Shown: in pieces, positions 24,081 to 32,298 of the stretch
Position numbering within the stretch: the stretch's first letter is position 1
Layout of the letters: every line of letters begins with the position of its first letter
Translations under genes and position numbers: made by a program
Notes under the pieces: generated by a model
Told to the model about the DNA's origin: nothing
What the model saw: the letters and a program-made list of their open reading frames with translations, nothing else
Databases searched by the model: none
Source of the DNA: Microthrixaceae bacterium
GTDB taxonomy: Bacteria; Actinomycetota; Acidimicrobiia; Acidimicrobiales; Microtrichaceae
NCBI GenBank assembly: GCA_020637215.1
Contig: JACJWI010000001.1
Span: forward strand, 744,001-808,000
Reading direction: 5' to 3'
DNA length: 64,000 nt

Positions 24081-25520
24081 ATGCGTTCGACGGGGGAAGG
24101 GACATCAGAAGGAGGATCGGCCGGGGACGGTGCTGGCCGGGAGGCGGTGTCGGCGGGGTTCGGGGTGCCGGTGTTCCCGGTGCCGGCCGACGCGGCCGCG
24201 GTCATCGGCTCGTTGGGTGACCTGGCTGGTACGGAGTGGCGGGGTCTGGACGACGACACCTGCCTCGGACTGTTCGACGCGCTCGAGACCGTCGACCGCC
24301 TGTTCCACTCCGCCCGGTTCGGGCTGCTCGCCGAGCTCGATGCCCGGGACCTGACCGACCGGCGCCTCGGCCACACCGTCGCGAACGAAGCCGGCTGGCG
24401 TCATGGCGCGGATCCTCGCCGGGTGCGGCGGGACCTGCGCACGGCAGCGACGTTGCGGCACCTGCCCCGACTCGCCGACGCCCTCCGCCATGGTGAGTTG
24501 CCGGTCGATCGGGTGCGGGAGATCGCTCGCGTGGTCAACGACCGCACCCGCGACACCCTCGCCGCCATCCAGGACGAGCTCGTCGACGTCGCCGCCGCGT
24601 CCTCGACGTGGACCGCGTTCGCCCGTGACGTCGCTCAGATCAGCTCCTACGCCGATGGCGACGGCGCGGAGCCACCCCGACCGCGGGACCACGCCTCCAT
24701 CGTCCGTTCCGGCGATACCGTCAGCGCCACCGTCGACCTGTACGGACCCACCGCGGTCGGCTTCGCCGACCGTCTCGAAGCCGAAGCCGACCGCCTCCAC
24801 CTCCAAGCAGTCCGCGACCACGAACAGAGCCCCCTGTTGGAGGTCCCACCCCGCTCGGAACTGCTGGCCCGAGCGTTCGTCAACCTCGTCGAACGCGGCG
24901 CTGGAGCGACCGACACCGGCACACGCACGGGTCCCGCGGCGGACATCACCTTCGTCATCGACGTCGACACCGACACCGTCGCCGACTTGTTCCACGACGG
25001 CACCCTCCTGCCCGGACCGCGTCACGACGGGCCTGTCGACTGGTCGAAGAGGGCGATGGACCTGACCGGTGCCCGGCTCCGCCACTCGAGCCGCGAGTGG
25101 GAGATGCTCACCTGTGACCCCACCTACACCTGGATCCTCATCGCCGCGGACGGTCACCCCGTCGCCTGTCGACGCGACGAACGCCACGCCAGCACCCCAC
25201 AACGCCGGGCGCTCGCCGTCCGCGACGGACACTGCGTCTTCCCCGGATGTGACCGACCCGCGTCGTGGTGCGACGCCCACCACGTCACCCGCCACACCGA
25301 CGGCGGCCCCACCACCATCGACAACCTCGCGTTGCTGTGCCGCCACCACCACGGCGTCATCCACCGCACCGGATGGCAGATGACCCCCAACCCCCAGACC
25401 GACGGAGCCTCAAGAGACGGCGCTGACGGCGATCAGACCAGCTTCTTCACCATCACCACCCCCGACGGCGCCCACCTCACCACCCACCACGACCGGCCAC
25501 CCAGACCCGCACCCGCCTGA
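24081..25520 (+). CDS. DUF222 / 13E12-repeat family HNH endonuclease-like protein
   Basis: A 479-residue protein. The helical DUF222 region covers about residues 50-300 (LDARDLTDRRLGHTVANEAG, ELPVDRVREIARVVNDRT). A C-terminal HNH domain follows: CVFPGCDRPASWCDAHHVTR near residues 385-405 and NLALLCRHHHGVIH after it. The paired cysteines and the conserved DAHH and HHH positions are intact. The family is multicopy and recombination-prone in actinobacteria and its biological role is unsettled. The position right after a transposase remnant and beside the cyclase-ATPase gene marks an accessory segment. Confidence 0.88.
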   Translation: MRSTGEGTSEGGSAGDGAGREAVSAGFGVPVFPVPADAAAVIGSLGDLAGTEWRGLDDDTCLGLFDALETVDRLFHSARFGLLAELDARDLTDRRLGHTVANEAGWRHGADPRRVRRDLRTAATLRHLPRLADALRHGELPVDRVREIARVVNDRTRDTLAAIQDELVDVAAASSTWTAFARDVAQISSYADGDGAEPPRPRDHASIVRSGDTVSATVDLYGPTAVGFADRLEAEADRLHLQAVRDHEQSPLLEVPPRSELLARAFVNLVERGAGATDTGTRTGPAADITFVIDVDTDTVADLFHDGTLLPGPRHDGPVDWSKRAMDLTGARLRHSSREWEMLTCDPTYTWILIAADGHPVACRRDERHASTPQRRALAVRDGHCVFPGCDRPASWCDAHHVTRHTDGGPTTIDNLALLCRHHHGVIHRTGWQMTPNPQTDGASRDGADGDQTSFFTITTPDGAHLTTHHDRPPRPAPA

Positions 25521-25590
25521 GCGCGGGACCGGCACCGGACCAACCCACGCTCCACCCACCCAGCCCGGGTCAGACCCACACCCACCGACC

Positions 25591-25608
25591 CCCGCGCCCC
25601 GACGCGGG
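25591..25608. terminator. Short hairpin between HNH gene and era
   Basis: CCCGCG and CGCGGG form a 6-bp stem with a 6-base loop in the 133-base gap between the convergent HNH and era genes. Weak, but it is the only stem-loop I see there. Confidence 0.35.
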
Positions 25609-25653
25609 CACGACCGTGCACGGGGCACACCCGCGTCGGTCGCGCTCGATCCG

Positions 25654-26514
25654 TCAGTAGCCGAGTCGTTCGAGGGAGCCGGGTCGGGACTGCCAGTCCT
25701 TGTCCACCTTCACGAACAGCTCCAGGTACGCGCCGTCGGGCAGCTGACGTCGGACGCGGGTGCCGACATCCTTGAGCACCGACCCGCCCTTGCCGATCAC
25801 CATGCCTTTCTGCGACTCGCGCTCGACCAGGATCTCGACCCGGATGCGCGGCCACTCGTACTGGGTGGTGCGCGTGGCGATCGAGTGCGGGAGCTCCTCG
25901 TGGGTGACGGCCAGGAGCTGCTCGCGGACCAGCTCGGCCACCCGGAACCCCTCCCCCAGGTCGGTCACCTCTCCGTCGGGGTACCAGCGGGGGCCGGGCG
26001 GCATGAGCGAGCGCAGGTGCTCGACCAGAGCGTCGACGCCCTTGCCGGTGCGGGCCGAGACCGGGAAGTACGACGCCAGGTCGAGCTCGGCGGCCAGGGC
26101 GAGCTGCTCGAGCACGCGTTCCCGGGGAGCGCGGTCGACCTTGTTGAGCACAACGATGGCGTCGCCGGGCACCCGCTCGGCGATGTAGCGGTCGCCGGGA
26201 CCGATCTTCTGGGTGGCGTCGAACAGCAGGCACACCACGTCGACCCCGGCCAGGGCGTCGGAGGCCGAGTCGTTCAGCCGCTCCCCCATCAGGGTGCGGG
26301 GTCGGTGGATGCCGGGCGTGTCGACGAACACGATCTGGGTGTCGTCGTCGGTGAGGATGCCCCGGATCTGGTGACGGGTCGTCTGCGGCTTGTCCGAGAC
26401 GATCGACACCTTCTGGCCCAGGATGCGGTTGAGCAGCGTGGACTTGCCCACGTTGGGGCGACCGACGAGCGTCACGAAACCGGAGTGGAACCCGTCAGGT
26501 GCTGCGGTGCTCAC
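25654..26514 (-). CDS. era: GTPase Era
   Basis: A 286-residue GTPase that binds 16S rRNA and checks small-subunit assembly. All G motifs are present: GRPNVGKST (G1, residue 18), the T-rich G2, VDTPG (G3, residue 65), NKVD (G4, near 124) and SARTGKG (G5). The C-terminal KH domain carries GMVIGKGGSVLKDVG near residue 239. Its GTG start overlaps the stop of the CorC-like gene in the GTGA pattern, so it is the last gene of the phoH-ybeY-corC-era operon. Confidence 0.97.
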   Translation of the reverse strand: MSTAAPDGFHSGFVTLVGRPNVGKSTLLNRILGQKVSIVSDKPQTTRHQIRGILTDDDTQIVFVDTPGIHRPRTLMGERLNDSASDALAGVDVVCLLFDATQKIGPGDRYIAERVPGDAIVVLNKVDRAPRERVLEQLALAAELDLASYFPVSARTGKGVDALVEHLRSLMPPGPRWYPDGEVTDLGEGFRVAELVREQLLAVTHEELPHSIATRTTQYEWPRIRVEILVERESQKGMVIGKGGSVLKDVGTRVRRQLPDGAYLELFVKVDKDWQSRPGSLERLGY

Positions 26515-27779
26515 GATCGGTCCTCCTCGCCTGCCGGCCCGACGCGCTGCACCCGGACCGTGCTCACGCGCCGACCGTCGACGCGGTCCACGACGATCCG
26601 ACAGCCGTCGAGGTCGACCGCGTCGCCGGGAGCCGGCACCCGGCCGAGGGTCCCGAAGACCAGTCCGCCGACGGAGTCCCAGGTCCCCTCGGGCAGCGAC
26701 AGGTCGAGCCGCTCGTTCAACTCCCCCACGTTCAGGGTGGCGTTGACCAGGAAGATGCCGTCGGCGACCTCGTCGACATCGAGGCCCTCCTCGTCGAACT
26801 CGTCGTGGATCTCACCGACCAGCTCCTCGAGCAGGTCCTCGAGGGTGACCAGGCCGGCGGTGCCGCCGTACTCGTCGACCGCGACGGCGACGTGGGTGTT
26901 GCGGGCCTGCATCTCGGTCAGCAGCTCGGCGACCCGCTTGGTCTCCGGCACGAAAAGGACCGGCCGGGCCACCTCGAGGACGCCGCGCCCGCCGCCCCCG
27001 GTTCGTTCGGCCTCGTACGCGTCCTTGACGTACACCATGCCGAGCACGTCGTCGGAGCTCTCCCCGTACACCGGGAAGCGGCTGCGGCCGGATTCCATCG
27101 ACCGCTCCACCGCGTCGGTCACGGTCGCGTCGGAGCCGATCGAGACCACGTCGGGGCGCGGCACCATGATCTCCCGTACGACCGTGTCGCCGAAGTCGAT
27201 GATCGACTCGATCAGCTCCCGTTCGGACTCCTCGATCACCGCGGCCTCGGCCGCCTCCTCGGCGAGGGCGAGGATCTCCTCCTCGGTGACGAACGGGCCC
27301 TTCTTGAGGCCCTTGCCCGGAAGGACGATGTTCGCGACGCCGATCAGCGATCGCGCCGGCCATCGCAGCACCCGGCCGATGAGCTCGACCATCGGAGCGG
27401 TCATCAGCGCGGCACGGTCTGTGTGCTGCAACGCCCAGGTCTTGGGCGCGGCCTCGGCGAGGGTGAACAGGACGACGACGTTCAACACGATGCCGATCGC
27501 GACGCCCAACGGCCCGAAGAGCCGTCCGGCCAGCACACCGACCAGGGCGGCCTGCACCGTCTGGACGATGTTGACGGCCAGGTAGACGGCGTTGAGGTCG
27601 CGCTCGAGGTTGTCGACGATGCGTTGCACCCGCCGGCCCCGCTTGGGATCCGACTCGGCCAGGGCGGCGGCGCGGGACCGGGTCATGCGGGTGACCGCGG
27701 TCTCGGCGACGGCGAGCACGCCGGCGACCAGCACCAGCACCAGGATCACGACCAACAGGACCAGGTCGGTGCCGTTCAC
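26511..27779 (-). CDS. Hemolysin/CorC family protein (CNNM domain, two CBS domains, CorC_HlyC domain)
   Basis: A 422-residue membrane protein. Residues 1-190 form the CNNM/DUF21 transmembrane domain (several helices, AETAVTRMTRSRA near residue 28). Residues 205-330 hold two CBS motifs (EIMVPRPDVVSIGSD and HVAVAVDEYGGTAGLVTLED, the latter a hallmark of the family), and residues 340-420 form the CorC_HlyC domain. Relatives handle magnesium or cobalt efflux. The GTG at 27779 is set by its GTGA overlap with the ybeY stop. Confidence 0.93.
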   Translation of the reverse strand: MNGTDLVLLVVILVLVLVAGVLAVAETAVTRMTRSRAAALAESDPKRGRRVQRIVDNLERDLNAVYLAVNIVQTVQAALVGVLAGRLFGPLGVAIGIVLNVVVLFTLAEAAPKTWALQHTDRAALMTAPMVELIGRVLRWPARSLIGVANIVLPGKGLKKGPFVTEEEILALAEEAAEAAVIEESERELIESIIDFGDTVVREIMVPRPDVVSIGSDATVTDAVERSMESGRSRFPVYGESSDDVLGMVYVKDAYEAERTGGGGRGVLEVARPVLFVPETKRVAELLTEMQARNTHVAVAVDEYGGTAGLVTLEDLLEELVGEIHDEFDEEGLDVDEVADGIFLVNATLNVGELNERLDLSLPEGTWDSVGGLVFGTLGRVPAPGDAVDLDGCRIVVDRVDGRRVSTVRVQRVGPAGEEDRS

Positions 27780-28306
27780 CCGGCCCCCTCCCACGGATCG
27801 CGTGCCGGTGTGCGACCGAGCGCCGTCAGCAGCTCCCGCTCGCGGGCCCACATCCGGTCGCGTTCGGCGGGTTCGGCGTGGTCCCAGCCGCACAGGTGGA
27901 GGCCCCCGTGGGTGACGAGCAGGGCCAGCTCGTCGGCCACCGATCCGGCATGGTCAGCCGCTTGGGCCGCCGCGACCTCGGGACAGACGACGACGTCGCC
28001 GACGATCCAGTCCCGGTCGGCCGACGGGCCGGCCGACGCGGCGTCGTCGGGTCCGTCGGCTCCGTCGAGCGGGAACGACAGCACGTCGGTCGGACCGGCC
28101 GAACCCATGTGCTCGGCGTTGAGGGCGGCGATCTCATCGGCGTCGACCAGTTGCAATGACGCCTCGGCGGTCGCGGGGACGCCCTCGGCCGTCAGGACGT
28201 CGCCGAGCAGGGTGGCGAGATCGTCCAAGTCGACGGCCACCTCGGCGGCCCGACCCGGCTCACGGCCGTCGCGGCGGGCGACCGCCGGACGGTCCTCAGC
28301 CCCCAC
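27776..28306 (-). CDS. ybeY: rRNA maturation endoribonuclease YbeY
   Basis: A 176-residue metalloprotein needed for 16S rRNA 3'-end maturation. The zinc-binding motif HGGLHLCGWDH is intact near residues 132-142 and is preceded by the GPTDVLSFP substrate-loop motif (residues 71-79). The N-terminal extension of about 20 residues is slightly long for the family, so an internal start is possible, but the GTG at 28306 overlaps the phoH stop by 11 bases in keeping with the operon. Confidence 0.94.
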   Translation of the reverse strand: MGAEDRPAVARRDGREPGRAAEVAVDLDDLATLLGDVLTAEGVPATAEASLQLVDADEIAALNAEHMGSAGPTDVLSFPLDGADGPDDAASAGPSADRDWIVGDVVVCPEVAAAQAADHAGSVADELALLVTHGGLHLCGWDHAEPAERDRMWARERELLTALGRTPARDPWEGAG

Positions 28307-29261
28307 GTTGGGCGTAGGCGTCGACGATGTCGGCCACGATGCGGTGTCGCACGACGTCGGAGCCGGTCAGGTGCACGAAGGCGAGGTCGTCGATGCCGTC
28401 GAGGATCCGTTGCAGGTCCCCCAGTCCGGACCGGCCCCCGGGAACGTCGACCTGCGTGACGTCGCCGGTGATCACGGCCTTGGAGCCGAACCCCAACCGG
28501 GTGAGGAACATCTTCATCTGCTCCGGCGTGGTGTTCTGGGCCTCGTCCAGGATGATGAAGCTGTTGTTGAGGGTGCGGCCCCGCATGAACGCCAGCGGGG
28601 CGACCTCGACGGCTCCCCGCTCGAGGAGCTTCTGGGCCGTGTCGGTGCCGACCATGTCGTGCAGCGCGTCGTAGAGGGGACGCAGGTACGGGTCGACCTT
28701 GGCCATCAGGTCACCGGGCAGGAACCCGAGACGCTCGCCGGCCTCGACCGCCGGGCGGGTCAACACGATGCGCTCGACGTCCTTGTTCTGCAGCGCCTGG
28801 ACGCCCATCGCGACGGCGAGCCAGGACTTGCCCGTGCCCGCCGGGCCGATGCCGAAGGTGACGATGTTGCCGGCGATGGCGTCGACGTAGCGCTTCTGTC
28901 CGCTGGTGCGGGGCCGGACCCGGCCGCCACGGTGGGTTCGCAGCAGCTCGTGGGTGAACACCTCGGACGGTCGTTCGTCGGCGCGGACCATGTCGATGGT
29001 GCGCCGCACGACGTCGGGACCGATGCGCTGGCCCTGCTCGAGGACCAGCACGAGCTCCTGGAACACCCTCCCCACCCGGTCGTTCTCGTCGCCGTGGACC
29101 GAGATCTCGTTGCCCCGCACCGTGATGGCAGCGCGGGGGAAGGCGTCCTCGACCACGTCGAGGAGCTCGTCGCGGGGTCCGAGGAGGTCGGCCATGAGGT
29201 GGTTGCCCGCGACATGGACGATCGTCTGTGGTTCGGCGGTCGTCGTGCGAGCGGGTTCCAT
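28296..29261 (-). CDS. phoH: PhoH-family ATPase
   Basis: A 321-residue cytosolic ATPase of the PhoH/YbeZ type, which works with YbeY in RNA maturation. A short KH-like N-terminal segment (residues 20-90) precedes the ATPase core: Walker A GIGPAGTGKSWLAVAMG near residue 142, a motif with TRPAVEAGERLGFLPGD, Walker B SFIILDEAQNTT and the sensor GDVTQVD. ATG 29261 is preferred to longer in-frame starts because those would run through the divergent gene at 29281. TACACT at 29272-29277 ends 10 bases before the ATG and is a candidate -10 element. Confidence 0.94.
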   Translation of the reverse strand: MEPARTTTAEPQTIVHVAGNHLMADLLGPRDELLDVVEDAFPRAAITVRGNEISVHGDENDRVGRVFQELVLVLEQGQRIGPDVVRRTIDMVRADERPSEVFTHELLRTHRGGRVRPRTSGQKRYVDAIAGNIVTFGIGPAGTGKSWLAVAMGVQALQNKDVERIVLTRPAVEAGERLGFLPGDLMAKVDPYLRPLYDALHDMVGTDTAQKLLERGAVEVAPLAFMRGRTLNNSFIILDEAQNTTPEQMKMFLTRLGFGSKAVITGDVTQVDVPGGRSGLGDLQRILDGIDDLAFVHLTGSDVVRHRIVADIVDAYAQRGG

Positions 29262-29280
29262 GGAAGGGCACAGTGTACCG

Positions 29281-29811
29281 ATGGCCTCCCCCGAGGAACC
29301 GAGCCGGATTCCCGACCTCGATGCGGCCGCGGCCGACCTGCGCATCGATCTGGAGGTCGAGTCCCGGCGGCGGGAGCGCTGGATCCGGCACCGACTGGCA
29401 GAGGAGGCCACCCTGGCCGGGGCGTTGGCGGCCGCCGTCGGCCACGACGTCGCGGTCCAGGTCCTGACCGGTGACCGCGTGGCCGGTGTTCTCGCCGTGG
29501 TCGGAAACGATGTGATCGAGATGCGACGCCACCACGGCACCACCTGGGTGTCGATCGACGCGGTCACCGCTCTGGAGGTCCCCGTCGCCCTGCCCGCCGC
29601 GGGTCCGGCTCTCGACGGCGCCCGCATGGACGAGGTGCTCGACGGCCTGGCCGAGGAGCGCACCGAGGTGGTGCTCACCCTCGACGGCGGCACGTCGGTG
29701 CGCGGCGTGCTGGTCGCGGTGGGAACCGTGGCCACCGTCGACACCGGTCCGGGTGGTCGCACCGCCTACGTCCCGCTGTCGGCCATCGTGTCGGTGACAC
29801 GACCCGGCTGA
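29281..29811 (+). CDS. Protein of unknown function with two repeated beta-rich segments
   Basis: A 176-residue soluble protein. After a charged helical start (EVESRRRERWIRHRLAEEA) it has two similar beta-rich segments, residues 58-100 (VAVQVLTGDRVAGVLAVVG) and 130-172 (EVVLTLDGGTSVRGVLVAVG), each ending in a similar Val-Ser-Ile/Ala pattern (WVSIDAVTAL and YVPLSAIVSV). This looks like an internal duplication of an Sm-like or SH3-like barrel, which is inference. It diverges from phoH with only 19 bases between start codons. Confidence 0.75.
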   Translation: MASPEEPSRIPDLDAAAADLRIDLEVESRRRERWIRHRLAEEATLAGALAAAVGHDVAVQVLTGDRVAGVLAVVGNDVIEMRRHHGTTWVSIDAVTALEVPVALPAAGPALDGARMDEVLDGLAEERTEVVLTLDGGTSVRGVLVAVGTVATVDTGPGGRTAYVPLSAIVSVTRPG

Positions 29812-29875
29812 CGACGCGGGGCGACCAGGGGGGCGGGAACCGGGCCCGACCCTGCCCCGGGCCCACCCGGCGCGG

Positions 29876-30163
29876 TCAGGTTCCGAGGTCTGCCGGCTCC
29901 GCCGGGTCTCCGTCTGACATGGCCTGATCGGACAGAGCCTGATCGGACAGGGCCTGATCGGACAGGGCCTCGAGCGAGCCGGGCTGGATGCGACAGCGGT
30001 CGATGAAGTCGGCGACCTCCGCCTCCTGGACCCGGATCACCCGACCCATGCGGTGCGCGACGAGCTGACCGTCGTCGATGAAGCGGTACAGCGTCCGCGG
30101 GGTGACCCCCAGACGCCGAGCCGCCTCCTTCGTGCTGAGCCATTCGATGTCCGCCGTGCCCAT
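29876..30163 (-). CDS. BldC-like small MerR/excisionase-type DNA-binding protein
   Basis: A 95-residue protein. Residues 6-55 form the winged-helix DNA-binding domain (LSTKEAARRLGVTPRTLYRF, then IDDGQLVAHRMGRVIRV and EVADFID), as in BldC and phage excisionases. The C-terminal tail contains three ALSDQ repeats encoded by 15-bp DNA repeats. It is divergent from the Tad operon, so it is a natural candidate regulator of it; this is inference. The start is fixed by a TACCGT hexamer ending 6 bases upstream. Confidence 0.88.
   Translation of the reverse strand: MGTADIEWLSTKEAARRLGVTPRTLYRFIDDGQLVAHRMGRVIRVQEAEVADFIDRCRIQPGSLEALSDQALSDQALSDQAMSDGDPAEPADLGT
29921..29965 (-). repeat. Three in-frame 15-bp repeats in the tail of the BldC-like gene
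   Basis: The unit is [A/G]GCCTGATCGGACAG on the plus strand, coding for LSDQA on the minus strand. Partial copies flank the block. Copy number can vary in frame. Confidence 0.85.
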
Positions 30164-30169
30164 GCCGAC

Positions 30170-30175
30170 ACGGTA
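30170..30175 (-). promoter_or_regulatory. -10 hexamer TACCGT, leaderless promoter of the BldC-like gene
   Basis: TACCGT ends 6 bases before the ATG at 30163 on the minus strand. Confidence 0.5.
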
Positions 30176-30269
30176 CGCCCCGACCGAACCTCCGGCAACC
30201 AGCGGGCAGTCGACCGTGTCTACGCCCACGTTGATGGCTTTGATGATCTTTCTGGTCATTTCCTCCCTC

Positions 30270-30299
30270 TTGACTTTGTTCCAACTCGTCCCGTAACAC
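30270..30299 (+). promoter_or_regulatory. Promoter of the Tad pilus operon (TTGACT - 18 bp - TAACAC)
   Basis: TTGACT (30270-30275) and TAACAC (30294-30299) are spaced 18 bases apart in an AT-richer stretch, giving a start near 30306 and a 5' leader of about 33 bases with GGAAGG before the GTG at 30339. It is the most canonical -35/-10 pair I saw in the window. Confidence 0.6.
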
Positions 30300-30338
30300 T
30301 CTGCACATGCCGCAGAGCCGGGACGGAAGGACGACGAC

Positions 30339-31016
30339 GTGACCGCAACACCGCCGATGACAACGCCGCCACCAGGCGGGCGGGCACGTCGCCTGATCCC
30401 CAGCGGCCGCGCCACGGTCGGCGCCGCCCTGGTCGTCGTCGCCGCGGCCGGCGTCCTGTCCACCCATCGAGCCGCCACCGCAGCACCCGACGAGCGGGTG
30501 GTGGTCGCGACCAGGTCGGTCCCCTCGGGGACGGTGTTGACCGCCGATGACCTCGGGACCGTCGCCATGGACCTGCCCGAAGGGATGGCCGCCGTGACGG
30601 CGGACCGGGCCGAGGAGCTGATCGGGACGACCAGCCGACACGACCTCCGGGAGATGGACCTGGTGCGCCGCAGCGACGTCGCCCGGGCCGACTCCGACCC
30701 GGCGGCGGGATCGACGATCGTCCCCGTCGAGGTGCCGCGGACCCGGGCGCTGGTCGACTCGGTCCACAGCGGCAGCCGCGTCGAGGTGCTCGCCACCGAC
30801 CCCGACGGCACCGGCACGAGAGTCCTCGCCACCGATGTGCTCGTGGTCGGCGTCGACGACGGCGGTTCCGACGACGGGATCGGGGTGTCGGATCGGGTCG
30901 GGTACCGCCTCGCCGTCCTCGATGTCGAGACCGCTGCGTCGGTCGTCGACGCAGCGGTGCGCTCGGAGCTGACCATCGTCATGTCGACCGGCCGGGGAGG
31001 ACCGACCGATGGCTGA
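30339..31016 (+). CDS. CpaB/RcpC-like SAF-domain protein, Tad pilus assembly
   Basis: A 225-residue membrane-anchored protein. A Pro-rich start is followed by one transmembrane helix (residues 27-48) and an extracytoplasmic SAF domain (about 55-115: VVVATRSVPSGTVLTADDL) plus a second beta domain (130-215). This matches CpaB/RcpC, which supports the Tad secretin or, in monoderms, pilus base assembly. It is the first gene of the Tad operon and overlaps the next gene by 8 bases. Confidence 0.85.
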   Translation: MTATPPMTTPPPGGRARRLIPSGRATVGAALVVVAAAGVLSTHRAATAAPDERVVVATRSVPSGTVLTADDLGTVAMDLPEGMAAVTADRAEELIGTTSRHDLREMDLVRRSDVARADSDPAAGSTIVPVEVPRTRALVDSVHSGSRVEVLATDPDGTGTRVLATDVLVVGVDDGGSDDGIGVSDRVGYRLAVLDVETAASVVDAAVRSELTIVMSTGRGGPTDG

Positions 31017-32298
31017 CCGCTACGTCGTGATCGGCCTCGCCCGGTCCCGGAGCCGGTGGTTCGGCGAGGTCGCCCGATGGGCCAATGCCGCGGCCGCCCC
31101 GGTGGACTTCGTCAAGTGCCTCACCAGCGAAGAGGCCCGCGCCGTGCTCGGGGCCGGTCGCCGGGTCTCGGCCCTGCTCCTGGACACCGAGCTGTCCCGA
31201 TTCGACCGCGACCTCGTCGCGGACGCCGCCCGCGACGGCGTCCCGACGCTCCTCGTCGGATCCGCCGACCGTCGGGACTGGGAGGCGCTCGGCTGCGCCA
31301 CCCGCCTGGATGCGGACTTCACCCGCGACGAGCTGGTGGACGCCCTCGACCGCTTCGCCCGTGCCGTCGCCGGCGACGACGAGCCGACCTCGGCCCGGGT
31401 CGACCTGTCCTCGGACCCGGTTGCCGGAACCCTGATCGGCGTCCTCGGTGCGGGCGGCGCCGGCACGTCGACCATCGCGATGGCGTTGGCCCAGGCGTGG
31501 GCCGCAACCGGAGCCGACACCGTGCTCGTCGACGGGTGCCGGCGGGGTGACCTGGCCATGTACCACGACGTCGGCGACGTCATCCCCGGCCTGCCCGAGC
31601 TCGTGGAGCTCCACCGCGGCGACGAGGCCGACCCCGACGAGATCCGCTCGCTCGAGTTCGAGACCCGCCGCGGGTACCGGCTGGTGCTTGGTCTACGTCG
31701 AGCCCGCGACTGGGCGGGAATGCGGTCGCGGGCCGTCGCGGCCGCCGTCCACGGGTTGCAGAGGACCCACGAGGTCTCGGTCCTCGACCTCGACGACGAC
31801 CTGGAGACCGAGGCCGAGACCGGCTCGGCCGACATCGAGGACCGCCACGCGCTGTCCCTGGCCGTCGCCCGCCGAGCCGACGCCGTCGTGGTCGTCGCGG
31901 GAGCCGACCTGAAGGGCATCCACGACGCCTCGCGTCTCGCCCACGACCTCCACCGCTGCGGGACGCCCGCCGAGCGCATCGTCGTGGTGGTGAACCGCGC
32001 TCCCCGATCCACGGTCGCCCGGGCCCAGCTCGCCCGCAGCGTCCGGGCCCTCACCGACGACCTCGGGGACGACGGCATCGGTGCGGCCCTGACCGTGCGT
32101 CGCCACCGGCTCGAGGCCACCCACCACGACGCCACCGCCCTCCCGGAGGGGATCGGGTGCGCCGTGCTGAGCGCGACCCGCGGGGTCATCGGTGCCGGAG
32201 CGGCCCGACCGACAGCCGATCCGGTGCGCATCCGGGTTGGAGAGCTCGGCACCCGCCTGGAGTCGGAGCCGGTCACGTTCCACGGAGGTCGGCCATGA
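31009..32298 (+). CDS. CpaE/TadZ-like pilus localisation protein with degenerate P-loop
   Basis: A 429-residue protein. Residues 1-125 resemble a receiver-like domain; residues 140-400 form a MinD/ParA-type fold (IGVLGAGGAGTSTIAMALA, VLVDGCRRGDLAMY, DAVVVVAGADLKGIHDASR, RIVVVVNR). The P-loop near residue 148 has neither the signature Lys of the deviant Walker A (KGGxGK) nor the second Lys, so ATP hydrolysis is unlikely. TadZ proteins are known to have atypical Walker motifs. It sits directly before TadA, the usual place for CpaE/TadZ. Confidence 0.85.
   Translation: MADRYVVIGLARSRSRWFGEVARWANAAAAPVDFVKCLTSEEARAVLGAGRRVSALLLDTELSRFDRDLVADAARDGVPTLLVGSADRRDWEALGCATRLDADFTRDELVDALDRFARAVAGDDEPTSARVDLSSDPVAGTLIGVLGAGGAGTSTIAMALAQAWAATGADTVLVDGCRRGDLAMYHDVGDVIPGLPELVELHRGDEADPDEIRSLEFETRRGYRLVLGLRRARDWAGMRSRAVAAAVHGLQRTHEVSVLDLDDDLETEAETGSADIEDRHALSLAVARRADAVVVVAGADLKGIHDASRLAHDLHRCGTPAERIVVVVNRAPRSTVARAQLARSVRALTDDLGDDGIGAALTVRRHRLEATHHDATALPEGIGCAVLSATRGVIGAGAARPTADPVRIRVGELGTRLESEPVTFHGGRP

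Noticed and set aside
24105..25364. 419-codon minus-strand frame antisense to the DUF222/HNH gene
   Set aside because: The Gly/Val/Asp-rich product has no domain. The plus-strand gene carries complete HNH residues.
29829..29874. GGGCCC-based hairpin after the unknown gene at 29281
   Set aside because: Formed only by a self-complementary GGGCCC and CCGG context, expected often in such GC-rich sequence; no clear stem as at 16535 or 61205.
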